Shown: positions 26,569-33,247 of the stretch, piece after piece
Position numbering within the stretch: position 1 is the first letter of the stretch
Layout of the letters: each line of letters starts with the position of its first letter
Assembly (NCBI RefSeq): GCF_000817785.2
Contig: NZ_JTCM02000009.1
Span: 1-33,247, forward strand
Reading direction: 5' to 3'
DNA from: Hassallia byssoidea VB512170
GTDB lineage: Bacteria; Cyanobacteriota; Cyanobacteriia; Cyanobacteriales; Nostocaceae
Length of the DNA: 33,247 nt
Translations under genes and position numbers: made by a program
Notes under the pieces: model-generated
Database searches by the model: none
What the model was told of the DNA's origin: nothing
Seen by the model: only the letters and a program-made list of their open reading frames with translations

Positions 26569-27354
26569 ATGCAACGAGTACTTGGGATGAAATCTGTAGT
26601 TGCAATTGTAGTTGCTATTTTCTTGTTATCTGTTGGTATAACAACGGCTCAAACACAATCTATACCTTTAGAGCAAAAGACACCCGTTACACCAGTATCA
26701 CGCTTAACGCCGATCAAATATCAAGGTACTAGCGACAGGAAGGATGGTAGGCGGATAGCACCAACAACCGGTACTGATTGTTTGTTCTACGGCAAACATA
26801 GATTAATAGCTCTAATGCCTGCCAATAATCTTGCACTTACCTCCTCCGAAAGGACAAAATTATTTTTCTATATTCCTAAAACACCTAAAACCTCTGTACA
26901 AGCATTGGAATTTGTTTTGATGGATGCAACTGGACAAAACCTTTACAAACAAACCTTTAAAGTAAATAATAAGCCTGGTATTTTTAGCCTCAGCTTACCT
27001 GTTAATTCAAAAAAGCCATTGCTCAAAATTGGTGAAGAGTATCAATGGTATTTTGCGGCAATTTGTAACCTTTCACGTCGGTATAGTAACATAATAATTA
27101 CGACAGGATGGCTCAAACAAATTGTCAGTAATGAAAACTTGACGACTGAGTTAAACAAAGCTTCACCGCGCGATCGCGCTGCTATTTACGCTGACGAAGG
27201 CATTTGGTCCGATAGCCTTACCACCTTGGCTGAACTACGTCAAAAGCGTCCTGATGATTGGCAATTAAAAAATGATTGGCAAAGTCTTTTAGAATCAGTA
27301 GACTTAGCTAAGATTGCCCAGGAGCCTTTAGTTGGAGAGTTAAAAGCTGAGTGA
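26569..27354 (+). CDS. DUF928 domain-containing exported protein
   Basis: The 261-aa protein has an N-terminal signal peptide (hydrophobic core about residues 9-22, likely cleavage near ITTAQ) and a DUF928 domain over most of the rest. Recognisable parts are LALMPANN-like LIALMPANNLALTSSE, TLFFYIP-like LFFYIPKTPK, the YQWYFAAIC segment (about 162-170) and the helical C-terminus with ARDRAAIYADEGIWSDSL-like sequence. DUF928 is widespread in cyanobacteria and often lies near CHASE2 or adhesin-type genes; its function is not known. A GAGG 8 nt before the ATG supports the start. Its neighbours here are kinases and a response regulator. Probably periplasmic or secreted. Confidence 0.88.
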   Translation: MQRVLGMKSVVAIVVAIFLLSVGITTAQTQSIPLEQKTPVTPVSRLTPIKYQGTSDRKDGRRIAPTTGTDCLFYGKHRLIALMPANNLALTSSERTKLFFYIPKTPKTSVQALEFVLMDATGQNLYKQTFKVNNKPGIFSLSLPVNSKKPLLKIGEEYQWYFAAICNLSRRYSNIIITTGWLKQIVSNENLTTELNKASPRDRAAIYADEGIWSDSLTTLAELRQKRPDDWQLKNDWQSLLESVDLAKIAQEPLVGELKAE

Positions 27355-27977
27355 CTAATATTTTTCATATCTATTCACAAATATCTAAAAATTAAGCCCG
27401 CGCAGGCGGTGAGTCCAGCGCCCTTTGTCGGGTTTCCCGACAGACTGGACTTTAGACTAAAAAAGAGCGAATTCAGGCAAGGGGAAACCAAGAGTACACA
27501 AAGATAAGTTTAAACGATGGCGATGCCAGTACCTGGTACAACCCACAACAAATAATTGAACAAGAAGATGCCAAAATGGGTAGAGTTAAAATTCGGATTT
27601 GGAGAAAAAAGCATTTTCGCCTTTCCCCGACAACTTATGCGAAGTCGGGGATATGAAACTTTATATTTGTCATCAGCCCAATTTTTTGGATAAATAAAAC
27701 TGCTATATGTAAAGAAAAGTAAAACCAATGCTGCCCCTAACTGATTCAGGCGATCGCCACCTGTAATGGTCGCTACATCAAGCAGATATAAAATTTTATT
27801 ACACAATCATTAGATAAATATTAAATTAAAAGTTTTTAGACTATATTTACACGAAAATAAGTCTAGTTTAGAAAAACTTAACTACTCTCTCATAAATATC
27901 TCTATAGGCAGATAGCGTTAACTATCTGCCTATTTCGACTTCCCAATCGCTTTCACCAACTCAAGGCGGTAATTAAT
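27355..27977. other. Gene-poor spacer with two strong hairpins
   Basis: I see no supported gene. A nested hairpin lies at 27411-27451: outer AGTCCAG/CTGGACT and inner GTCGGG/CCCGAC. It could end the DUF928 transcript, though no T-run follows. A minus-strand 98-codon frame (27510-27806) has a hydrophobic stretch but no recognisable family. A second hairpin at 27904-27933 precedes the response-regulator gene. The rest is AT-rich. Confidence 0.55.
27904..27933. promoter_or_regulatory. 12-bp perfect hairpin before response regulator
   Basis: ATAGGCAGATAG (27904-27915) and CTATCTGCCTAT (27922-27933) pair perfectly around a CGTTAA loop. The stem ends 44 nt before the start of the response-regulator gene, so it is either in its leader or acts as an operator. 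No T-run follows, so it is not a standard terminator. Confidence 0.5.
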
Positions 27978-28544
27978 GTGTCAAACAACTTTTGCGATTC
28001 ACATACTCAAGAAAGCACATCGCTAAAAACACCACAAGTTGACAAATCATCTCTTGGTAACTTGCGAATACTTGTAGTAGATGACAATATCGATTGCCTG
28101 TATCTGGTTAAAGTTATTTTTGAAGAATATCAGGCACAAGTGAAGACTGTAACATCGGTGGTTCAAGCCATTGAAGCGATAGAAGAATCAAAGCCAGATG
28201 TTTTAATCAGCGACATCTGTATGCAAGGCAAAGATGGTTATTCGCTGATTCGCTCTATCAGACGCAAAGAAGCTAAGATCGGAGGGTTTCTTCCTGCGCT
28301 TGCTTTGACGGGTTATGCACATCCGCAAGCGCGTGCGAAAGCTTTTGAAGCTGGCTTTCAGGAACTTATTTTTAAGCCTTTTGACCCCGATAAGCTAGTT
28401 GCAGAAGTGGCAAAACTTACACGAGTTTGCTATTCATCTATTAACAAACAAACATTTTTACTCAATTCAGTGTCAGTAATGGAAACTTATAAACAAGTTT
28501 CAATTAACACTAAAAAAGTTGTGAATTGCCAATGTATAAACTAA
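27978..28544 (+). CDS. Single-domain response regulator (receiver)
   Basis: The 188-aa protein has a CheY-like receiver domain at about 28-150: the acidic pair D35/D36 in VVDDN, phospho-acceptor D79 in LISDICMQGKDGY, T111 (LALTGYA) and K133 (FKPFDP). All residues for phosphorylation are present. The N-terminal 27 residues and the last about 38 residues (with CQC near the end) show no output domain, so it may work by protein contact. The start is the GTG at 27978, preceded by an AAGG-type site. An ATG two bases upstream opens another frame that stops after 16 codons, an unusual overlapping start. It lies between the DUF928 and kinase genes. Its partner kinase is unknown. Confidence 0.9.
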   Translation: MSNNFCDSHTQESTSLKTPQVDKSSLGNLRILVVDDNIDCLYLVKVIFEEYQAQVKTVTSVVQAIEAIEESKPDVLISDICMQGKDGYSLIRSIRRKEAKIGGFLPALALTGYAHPQARAKAFEAGFQELIFKPFDPDKLVAEVAKLTRVCYSSINKQTFLLNSVSVMETYKQVSINTKKVVNCQCIN

Positions 28545-28592
28545 TGATCGGAAAATTTTTAATCATAAAAAAATTTTTTGTTCAGATTATTG

Positions 28593-28598
28593 TATAAT
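28593..28598 (+). promoter_or_regulatory. Possible -10 box (TATAAT)
   Basis: A perfect TATAAT lies in an A/T-rich tract after the response-regulator gene. No good -35 box is found at 16-18 bp, so only the -10 is supported. A start near 28605 would make the transcript begin just before the structured segment 28620-28735. Confidence 0.4.
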
Positions 28599-28619
28599 CG
28601 GGAGAATAATAAATCAAAC

Positions 28620-28735
28620 GGCTCTCTTGGTTTTCCGGAGTTTAGGAAAACTGACTATTAATTGCATTCCGTATACTAATAAGTAATTCCCCACTCCCCA
28701 AAACCTGGGTTGTCTACCAAAAGAACACGAGAGCC
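28620..28735 (+). ncRNA. Candidate structured leader RNA or small RNA
   Basis: GGCTCTC (28620-28626) can pair with GAGAGCC (28729-28735), and the adjoining TTGGT with ACCAA, closing a domain of about 116 nt. Inside is a hairpin TTTTCC/GGAAAA (28631-28650), and near the 3' side AACC-TG-GGTT. It follows a perfect -10 box and lies 67 nt upstream of the kinase-WD40 start. It matches no RNA family I know. It may be a 5' UTR element or a free sRNA. Confidence 0.4.
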
Positions 28736-28802
28736 AATTTTATTAAGGGAAAATTTGGGGCAAACTTAGCATAATTTGTCACGCAGTCGCGCCCATCAGA
28801 TC

Positions 28803-30839
28803 ATGATCTGCTGCATAAATCCCGATTGCCCAAATCCCCTAAATCTTGAAGGAAAGAAGTTTTGTCAAACATGCAGCACTCCTCTCGTGCCACTGTTGCG
28901 AAATCGTTTCCGTGTAATTCGAGTACTTTCAGATGAGGGTGGATTCGGCAGAACCTATCTATCAGAAGATATCGATAAACTTAACGATCGCTGCGTCATC
29001 AAGCAATTAGCGCCAAAATTCCAAGGCAGTTGGGCGCAAAAAAAAGCAATGGAGTTGTTTCAAGCAGAAGCGAAACGACTGCAAGAACTCGGACAACATC
29101 CGCAAATTCCAACTCTATTAGCTTATTTTGAGCAAGACGGCTGTCTATATTTGGTGCAGCAGTTTATCGACGGACACAATTTATTAAAAGAGTTGCAGTT
29201 ACGGAAAGGTTATAACTATCAGGAAATTAAACAAATATTGATAGACTTATTACCGACTTTGAAGTTTATCCACGAACGCGGAGTCATTCACCGAGATATC
29301 AAACCGGAAAATATTATCCGATCTCAAAGTGACGGGCGATTAAATTTGATAGATTTTGGCTCTTCAAAACAGTTAACGGCAAGAGTACAAAATAAAATTG
29401 GCACTTCAATTGGTTCGCATGGCTATTCCCCGATTGAACAAATTAGGGATGGAAAGGCTTATCCATCTAGTGATTTGTTTGGTTTGGGTGCAACTTGCTT
29501 TCATCTGCTAACGGGAATTTCTCCTTTTCAGTTGTGGATGGAATATGGGTATGGCTGGGTTACAGATTGGCGGCAATATTTAAAAAGTCCGATTAATAAT
29601 GAATTGGATTGGATTCTCGACAAGCTGTTAAAAAAAGAGATTCAGCAGCGCTATCAATCAGTTGATGAAGTTCTCAGAGATTTCACAGAAAAACAGTTAC
29701 TGCAAGTACCAGCAACTCGATACTCGGCTGTCAAACCGCCACCAACTCAAGCACCATCTTTACCAAAACAGTATGCAGTACTGAGAAATTTATTTTTGAT
29801 AGGTGGTGTAATTATGTTGTTGGGATTAGGAGATGTTTGGTATAAGCAATCTCGCCGCTTAGAAACCAGCTTATCGTCTAGTTTGAATCAACCAAAGATT
29901 AATCCCGATCGCATAGAAGCGATTTTAAGACATCCTTCACCAATTAACTTTGGGAACTTTTCTAATTCCGAAACACTCAATGGTTTTCATAACTCTGTTT
30001 TGTCTGTCGCCATCAGTCCAGATGGTAACACTATTGCCAGTAACAGCGATCGCGCTATCAAAGTATGGAACCTGGCAACCGGAGAGGAAATTTATACCCT
30101 AAAAGGACACTCCAACAGGGTTAATGTCCTCGCTATCAGCCCAGACGGACAAAAACTGGTTAGTGGTAGTGAGGACAAAACAATCAAAATATGGAATCTC
30201 GATACAGGACGACAAATTCGCACTCTTGTAGGGCATTCTGATTCAGTTCATGCCCTTGCCATCACCGCCGACGGCAAGACTCTTGTTGATGGTAGTGATG
30301 ACAATACCATCAAAGTGTGGAATCTCGATACCGGCAGAAAAATTCGCACACTCAAAGGACATTCATTCTGGGTTCGGTCTGTCGCCATCAGCCCAAATGG
30401 AAAAATTCTTGCCAGTGGTAGTTTTGACAATACCATCAAACTCTGGCATCTGGCAACCGGTGAGGAAATTCGCACCCTTATGGGGCATTCCCAAACCGTG
30501 ACATCCGTCGCCATCAGCCCTGATGGTAAGATGCTTGCCAGTGGCAGTCGCGACCAAACGATCAAATTGTGGAATCTTACCACCGGTCAGCAACTTCGTA
30601 CACTCTCTGGGCATTCCAAAACAGTCACATCCCTCGCTTTTAGTGCCGATGGCAAAATTCTTGCTAGTGGCAGTCGCGACCAAACGATCAAATTGTGGAA
30701 TCTCGATACCGGAAAGCAAATCCGCACCCTTTTGGGGCATTCCCAAACTGTGACATCCCTTGCCCTTAGTCCCGATGGCAAAACCCTCGTCAGCGGTAGT
30801 GAGGACAATACCATCAAGATTTGGCGAGTGTCTAATTAG
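28803..30839 (+). CDS. Zinc-ribbon Ser/Thr kinase with C-terminal seven-blade WD40 propeller
   Basis: The 678-aa protein has four parts. An N-terminal cysteine motif (CCINPDC and FCQTC: C4, C9, C21, C24) is typical of 4-Cys cyanobacterial kinases. A kinase domain follows (about 35-300; K67, HRD 163-165, DFG 184-186), then one transmembrane helix (about 337-354), then seven WD40 repeats from about 395 to the end. The cysteine motif and kinase should face the cytosol and the propeller the other side of the membrane. The glycine loop reads LSDEGGFGRTY, one residue longer than usual and lacking the first Gly. TTG at 28776 is possible, but ATG at 28803 fits the family (MICCINPDCPNP). WD40 units 5 and 6 share an identical 38-nt stretch, a sign of recent internal duplication. 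Confidence 0.93.
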   Translation: MICCINPDCPNPLNLEGKKFCQTCSTPLVPLLRNRFRVIRVLSDEGGFGRTYLSEDIDKLNDRCVIKQLAPKFQGSWAQKKAMELFQAEAKRLQELGQHPQIPTLLAYFEQDGCLYLVQQFIDGHNLLKELQLRKGYNYQEIKQILIDLLPTLKFIHERGVIHRDIKPENIIRSQSDGRLNLIDFGSSKQLTARVQNKIGTSIGSHGYSPIEQIRDGKAYPSSDLFGLGATCFHLLTGISPFQLWMEYGYGWVTDWRQYLKSPINNELDWILDKLLKKEIQQRYQSVDEVLRDFTEKQLLQVPATRYSAVKPPPTQAPSLPKQYAVLRNLFLIGGVIMLLGLGDVWYKQSRRLETSLSSSLNQPKINPDRIEAILRHPSPINFGNFSNSETLNGFHNSVLSVAISPDGNTIASNSDRAIKVWNLATGEEIYTLKGHSNRVNVLAISPDGQKLVSGSEDKTIKIWNLDTGRQIRTLVGHSDSVHALAITADGKTLVDGSDDNTIKVWNLDTGRKIRTLKGHSFWVRSVAISPNGKILASGSFDNTIKLWHLATGEEIRTLMGHSQTVTSVAISPDGKMLASGSRDQTIKLWNLTTGQQLRTLSGHSKTVTSLAFSADGKILASGSRDQTIKLWNLDTGKQIRTLLGHSQTVTSLALSPDGKTLVSGSEDNTIKIWRVSN

Positions 30840-30980
30840 GGGAGTGGGGAGTGGGGAATGGGGAATGGGTAATGGGGAATGGGGAATGGGGAATGGTTTT
30901 TTCGCGTTTTCGATTACCGATTACCAATTACCAATTACCGATTACCAATTACCAATTACCAATTCCCAATTCCCAATGCC
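30839..30980. repeat. STRR block: GGGGAGT/GGGGAAT heptamers with inverted ATTACCA arm
   Basis: GGGGAGT and GGGGAAT heptamers (30839-30895) are followed by opposite-sense ATTACCA/ATTACCG and CCCAATT units (30911-30977). The block begins on the last base of the kinase-WD40 stop codon TAG (30837-30839). The remaining spacer to 31154 contains a hairpin CAATGCTG/CAGCATTG (31081-31116) and no gene. Confidence 0.9.
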
Positions 30981-31154
30981 TAATTTTTAGCGATTAAGAA
31001 AAAAAAGATAACAAAATGTGGCAGAAAATTAGGAATGCGATCGCTTTAATGAGTAGATAAAGGTATTTCCATAACACCTCCAATGCTGAGTTCGCTACTG
31101 TCGGGGCACAGCATTGAAGTTGTTTAACTGCGGAATCTGTAAGGTCTGTAAACC

Positions 31155-32186
31155 ATGACTTACTTCAAAATTAAACTTTTCACTGGTGCAGCGATCGCGC
31201 TTTTGGGATTTGGCGCAATTTTCTATTGGGAGTTTCCCTTAGCTGCATCTGGTGCTGCCTCCGGTTCCAATCAGCCTTTAAAGACACTTGGGGAAACCTT
31301 TTCGCCCAACTTGACTTTGAAAGGACATTCCGATTCAGTTTGGGCTGTCGCTATTAGCCCTGATGGGCGGACGCTTGCTAGTGTTAGTACTGACAAGACC
31401 ATCAAACTGTGGAATCTGGCGACAGGACAGGAACTCCGTACCCTGAAAGGGCATTCTGACTGGGTTAATTCCGTCGCTTTCAGTCCCGATGGCAAAACTC
31501 TTGCCAGTGGCAGTAGTGATAAGACTGTCAAACTGTGGGATTTGGCTACCGGACAAGAAATCCGCACTTTCAGGGGACATTCAGTTTCAGTTCAGGCGAT
31601 CGCCTTCAGCCCAGATGGTCAAAGTTTAGTTAGTGGCAGTTGGGATCAGAGTATCAAACTGTGGAATGTTACTACCGGAGTGGTTATCCGTACGCTGAAA
31701 GCGAATTGTGATGTAGTTACATCTGTCGCTATCAGTCCTGACGGCAAAACTCTTGCCAGTGGTAATAATTTTGACAGTACCATAAAACTGTGGAATTTGG
31801 CAACAGGAAAAGAAATCCGCTCATTAAAGGGTCATGATGCCGCTGTTAATTCTGTCGCCTTCAGTCCAGATGGACAGACTCTTGCCAGTGGCAGTTGGGA
31901 CGACACAATTAAATTGTGGAATTTACCTACCGGAGAAGAAATTCGCACCCTAACAGGTCATAGCGATAAAGTTTGGTCTGTTGCCTTTAGCCCCGATAGC
32001 AAAACTTTAGCTAGTGCTAGTTGGGACGACACTATCAAATTGTGGAATCTAACTACGGGAGAGCAAATCAGCACTCTAACTGGACATGTCAACAGAGTTT
32101 GGTCTGTCGTTTTTAGTCCCGATGGACAAACTCTTGCCAGTGGTAGTAAGGACAAAACTATCAAGATTTGGCGGATGTCTCATTAA
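31155..32186 (+). CDS. WD40 repeat protein with N-terminal membrane anchor or signal
   Basis: The 343-aa protein starts with a hydrophobic helix (about 8-25) that is a signal peptide or membrane anchor, then a short Ala/Ser linker, then seven WD40 repeats (about 54-343) ending TIKIWRMSH. Repeats follow the LKGHxxxVxSVAFSPDGKTLASGSxDxTIKLWNLxTGxEIRT pattern in parts; repeat 4 is divergent (LKANCD in place of LKGHSD, and an extra Asn). Seven repeats form one closed propeller. It is clearly related to the propeller of the kinase upstream (same blade number, same final motif), so it may be a duplicate of that half without the kinase. It probably binds proteins outside the cytosol. Function is unknown. 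Confidence 0.93.
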   Translation: MTYFKIKLFTGAAIALLGFGAIFYWEFPLAASGAASGSNQPLKTLGETFSPNLTLKGHSDSVWAVAISPDGRTLASVSTDKTIKLWNLATGQELRTLKGHSDWVNSVAFSPDGKTLASGSSDKTVKLWDLATGQEIRTFRGHSVSVQAIAFSPDGQSLVSGSWDQSIKLWNVTTGVVIRTLKANCDVVTSVAISPDGKTLASGNNFDSTIKLWNLATGKEIRSLKGHDAAVNSVAFSPDGQTLASGSWDDTIKLWNLPTGEEIRTLTGHSDKVWSVAFSPDSKTLASASWDDTIKLWNLTTGEQISTLTGHVNRVWSVVFSPDGQTLASGSKDKTIKIWRMSH

Positions 32187-32188
32187 AA

Positions 32189-33247
32189 TTAGAAAACAGT
32201 CAATCGGTATTTACCGCGTTGAAGTGAATTACCAGAAATCACCACTACGTAGTAAGTTTCATCTTTAGGCAACCTAGCTCGGTCAATTAAAGCACTGTAC
32301 TTGCCATCTTTGGCATTATCAGCCGCGACTATTTTGCCTTGAGAATCCATCAACACTATATAAGGAGAAAATTCTTCATAGACACTATCTACACGAATAC
32401 TAACAAGTTGGTCTTTTTTGCCTTGAAACTTGGAAATATCGTAAACGCTGCCATCTTGCCTTCTTAGGCTTTGAGGTGTCAGTTCGCTTTCTGAGTCTAG
32501 ACTGTAGCTGGCTCGGTCATTTCTGAGTGCGAGACTGTAGCGACCTTTATCGCCAGGATTTTGGCTAGTGACTGCGATCGTGTAAGTACCGTTTGCAGGC
32601 AGTCGGACAAATACGAAAGCATCTTTAACTTCACTGTTTGCTCCCCCACTGCCTCTTTTTAACAGAACGTTGTTGTTGGGGTCAAGCAAAAACATGAACG
32701 GATCTAAACTGAGGTTGCTTGAGCGGCGTTGATCGACACTGCCACCTAGTCTAATTTGGATCAGTTGGTTTGCTCTGCCTTGAAACTGGTAGAAATGAAA
32801 ATATCTACCTTGAGACTTAAAGTCACCCTGCGCCAAAACACCAAAGGCGATATCTACAAAGTTAATTTGCTTGTAATTAAGTGTTCTAGATGGAGAAACA
32901 GGCGAACTTTCTATACTTCGATTAGTAGCTGGCTTGCGATCGCCCCGTCTTGAAGGAACACGACGCTGTGAAGGCTCCGGTGTCGGGTTGGAATATGTCG
33001 GTGTCGATGGTCTAGGTGTATATGTACGTGCTGGTGGTGTCGGTTCGGTATTTACAGGATTGGTTCGTCTAGGTGTAACTGCTGGCGTTGTCGGTTCGGT
33101 ATTTACAGGATTGGTTCGTCTCGGTGTAACTGCTGGCGTTGTCGGTTCGCTATTTACAGGATTGGTTCGTCTAGGTGTAACTGCTGGCGTTGTCGGTTCG
33201 GTATTTACAGGATTGGTTCGTCTAGGTGTAACTGCTGGCGTTGTCGG
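32189..33247 (-). CDS. PPC-domain protein, 5' part outside window
   Basis: The frame is open from the stop at 32189 to the window edge (352 codons), so the gene is truncated at its 5' end. The C-terminal about 210 residues hold two tandem bacterial pre-peptidase C-terminal-like (PPC) beta-sandwich domains, seen from paired PFMFLLDPNNNVL...GTYTIAVTS and PYIVLMDSQGKIV...ETYYVVVISG segments. Upstream is a Thr/Pro-rich linker with 17-residue repeats (NPVNTEPTTPAVTPRRT). PPC domains are usually found on secreted proteins or proteases; the catalytic or anchoring part would be outside the window. The stop lies 2 nt from the stop of the convergent WD40 gene. A TTG at 32836 is a possible start, but the continuing frame argues against it. 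Confidence 0.8.
   Translation of the reverse strand, partial: PTTPAVTPRRTNPVNTEPTTPAVTPRRTNPVNSEPTTPAVTPRRTNPVNTEPTTPAVTPRRTNPVNTEPTPPARTYTPRPSTPTYSNPTPEPSQRRVPSRRGDRKPATNRSIESSPVSPSRTLNYKQINFVDIAFGVLAQGDFKSQGRYFHFYQFQGRANQLIQIRLGGSVDQRRSSNLSLDPFMFLLDPNNNVLLKRGSGGANSEVKDAFVFVRLPANGTYTIAVTSQNPGDKGRYSLALRNDRASYSLDSESELTPQSLRRQDGSVYDISKFQGKKDQLVSIRVDSVYEEFSPYIVLMDSQGKIVAADNAKDGKYSALIDRARLPKDETYYVVVISGNSLQRGKYRLTVF
33057..33247 (-). repeat. 51-bp in-frame tandem repeat
   Basis: A 51-nt unit recurs at 33057, 33108, 33159 and 33210 and runs off the window. Copies differ by one or two bases (for example S for T in one copy). Fifty-one is 17 codons, so the repeat stays in frame and encodes the Thr/Pro/Arg linker of the PPC protein. 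The phase makes copy-number changes neutral to the frame. Confidence 0.9.

Noticed and set aside
27510-27806. 98-codon minus-strand frame with hydrophobic stretches
   Set aside because: No recognisable domain and no ribosome-binding site; could be a decayed gene, but this cannot be supported.
30248-30817. Long antisense and out-of-frame frames within the WD40 coding regions (also 31271-32164)
   Set aside because: They arise from the periodic WD40 codons and are shadows of the real frame.

Overview
The window looks like chromosomal DNA of a filamentous, probably Nostocales-type cyanobacterium. Three things support this: many HIP1 octamers (GCGATCGC) in genes and spacers, spacers filled with short tandem repeats of 7-8 nt units (the cyanobacterial STRR type), and a typical gene set (cyanophycinase-like protein, several Uma2 nucleases, Ser/Thr kinases with WD40 repeats, DUF928 and DUF2079 proteins). 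The placement comes from reading alone, not from a database search. I saw no rRNA, tRNA or CRISPR array.

Layout. 1-421 holds a 21-bp tandem repeat and a small MITE-like palindrome. 422-5336 (+) carries a Uma2 nuclease, a DUF2079 membrane protein, a GT4/GT5-like glycosyltransferase and a putatively secreted cyanophycinase-like peptidase. 7248-5426 (-) is a two-gene unit: an HsdR-N-like nuclease-fold protein followed 5 nt later by a cysteine desulfurase. 7329-14405 (+) carries a second Uma2, a photolyase/cryptochrome split into two genes in reversed domain order, an AraC regulator, a third Uma2, an amidase, a Rieske oxygenase and a fourth Uma2 with a Gln-rich tail. 14415-15677 (+) is an S41 lipoprotein protease with altered catalytic residues. 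A TnpB-only IS200/IS605-type element (15678-~17030) sits directly behind its stop codon, followed by lepA (-).

19433-33247 is mostly signalling: a small ribbon-helix-helix-like protein, a GAF histidine kinase, an Nfu-type Fe-S scaffold, a GH57 glucan enzyme, a Ser/Thr kinase, a DUF928 protein, a response regulator, a zinc-ribbon/kinase/seven-WD40 protein, a second seven-blade WD40 protein, and the 3' part of a PPC-domain protein whose 51-bp repeats run off the window. Two genes relate to Fe-S assembly (cysteine desulfurase, Nfu) and two to alpha-glucan metabolism (glycosyltransferase, GH57), but neither pair is adjacent.

The most interesting points are the split photolyase with a cysteine set resembling that of Fe-S photolyases, the S41 protease that lacks the catalytic Lys and Gln, a possible structured RNA upstream of the kinase-WD40 gene, and the fact that repeats or mobile DNA begin at or within a few nucleotides of the stop codon at nine genes.
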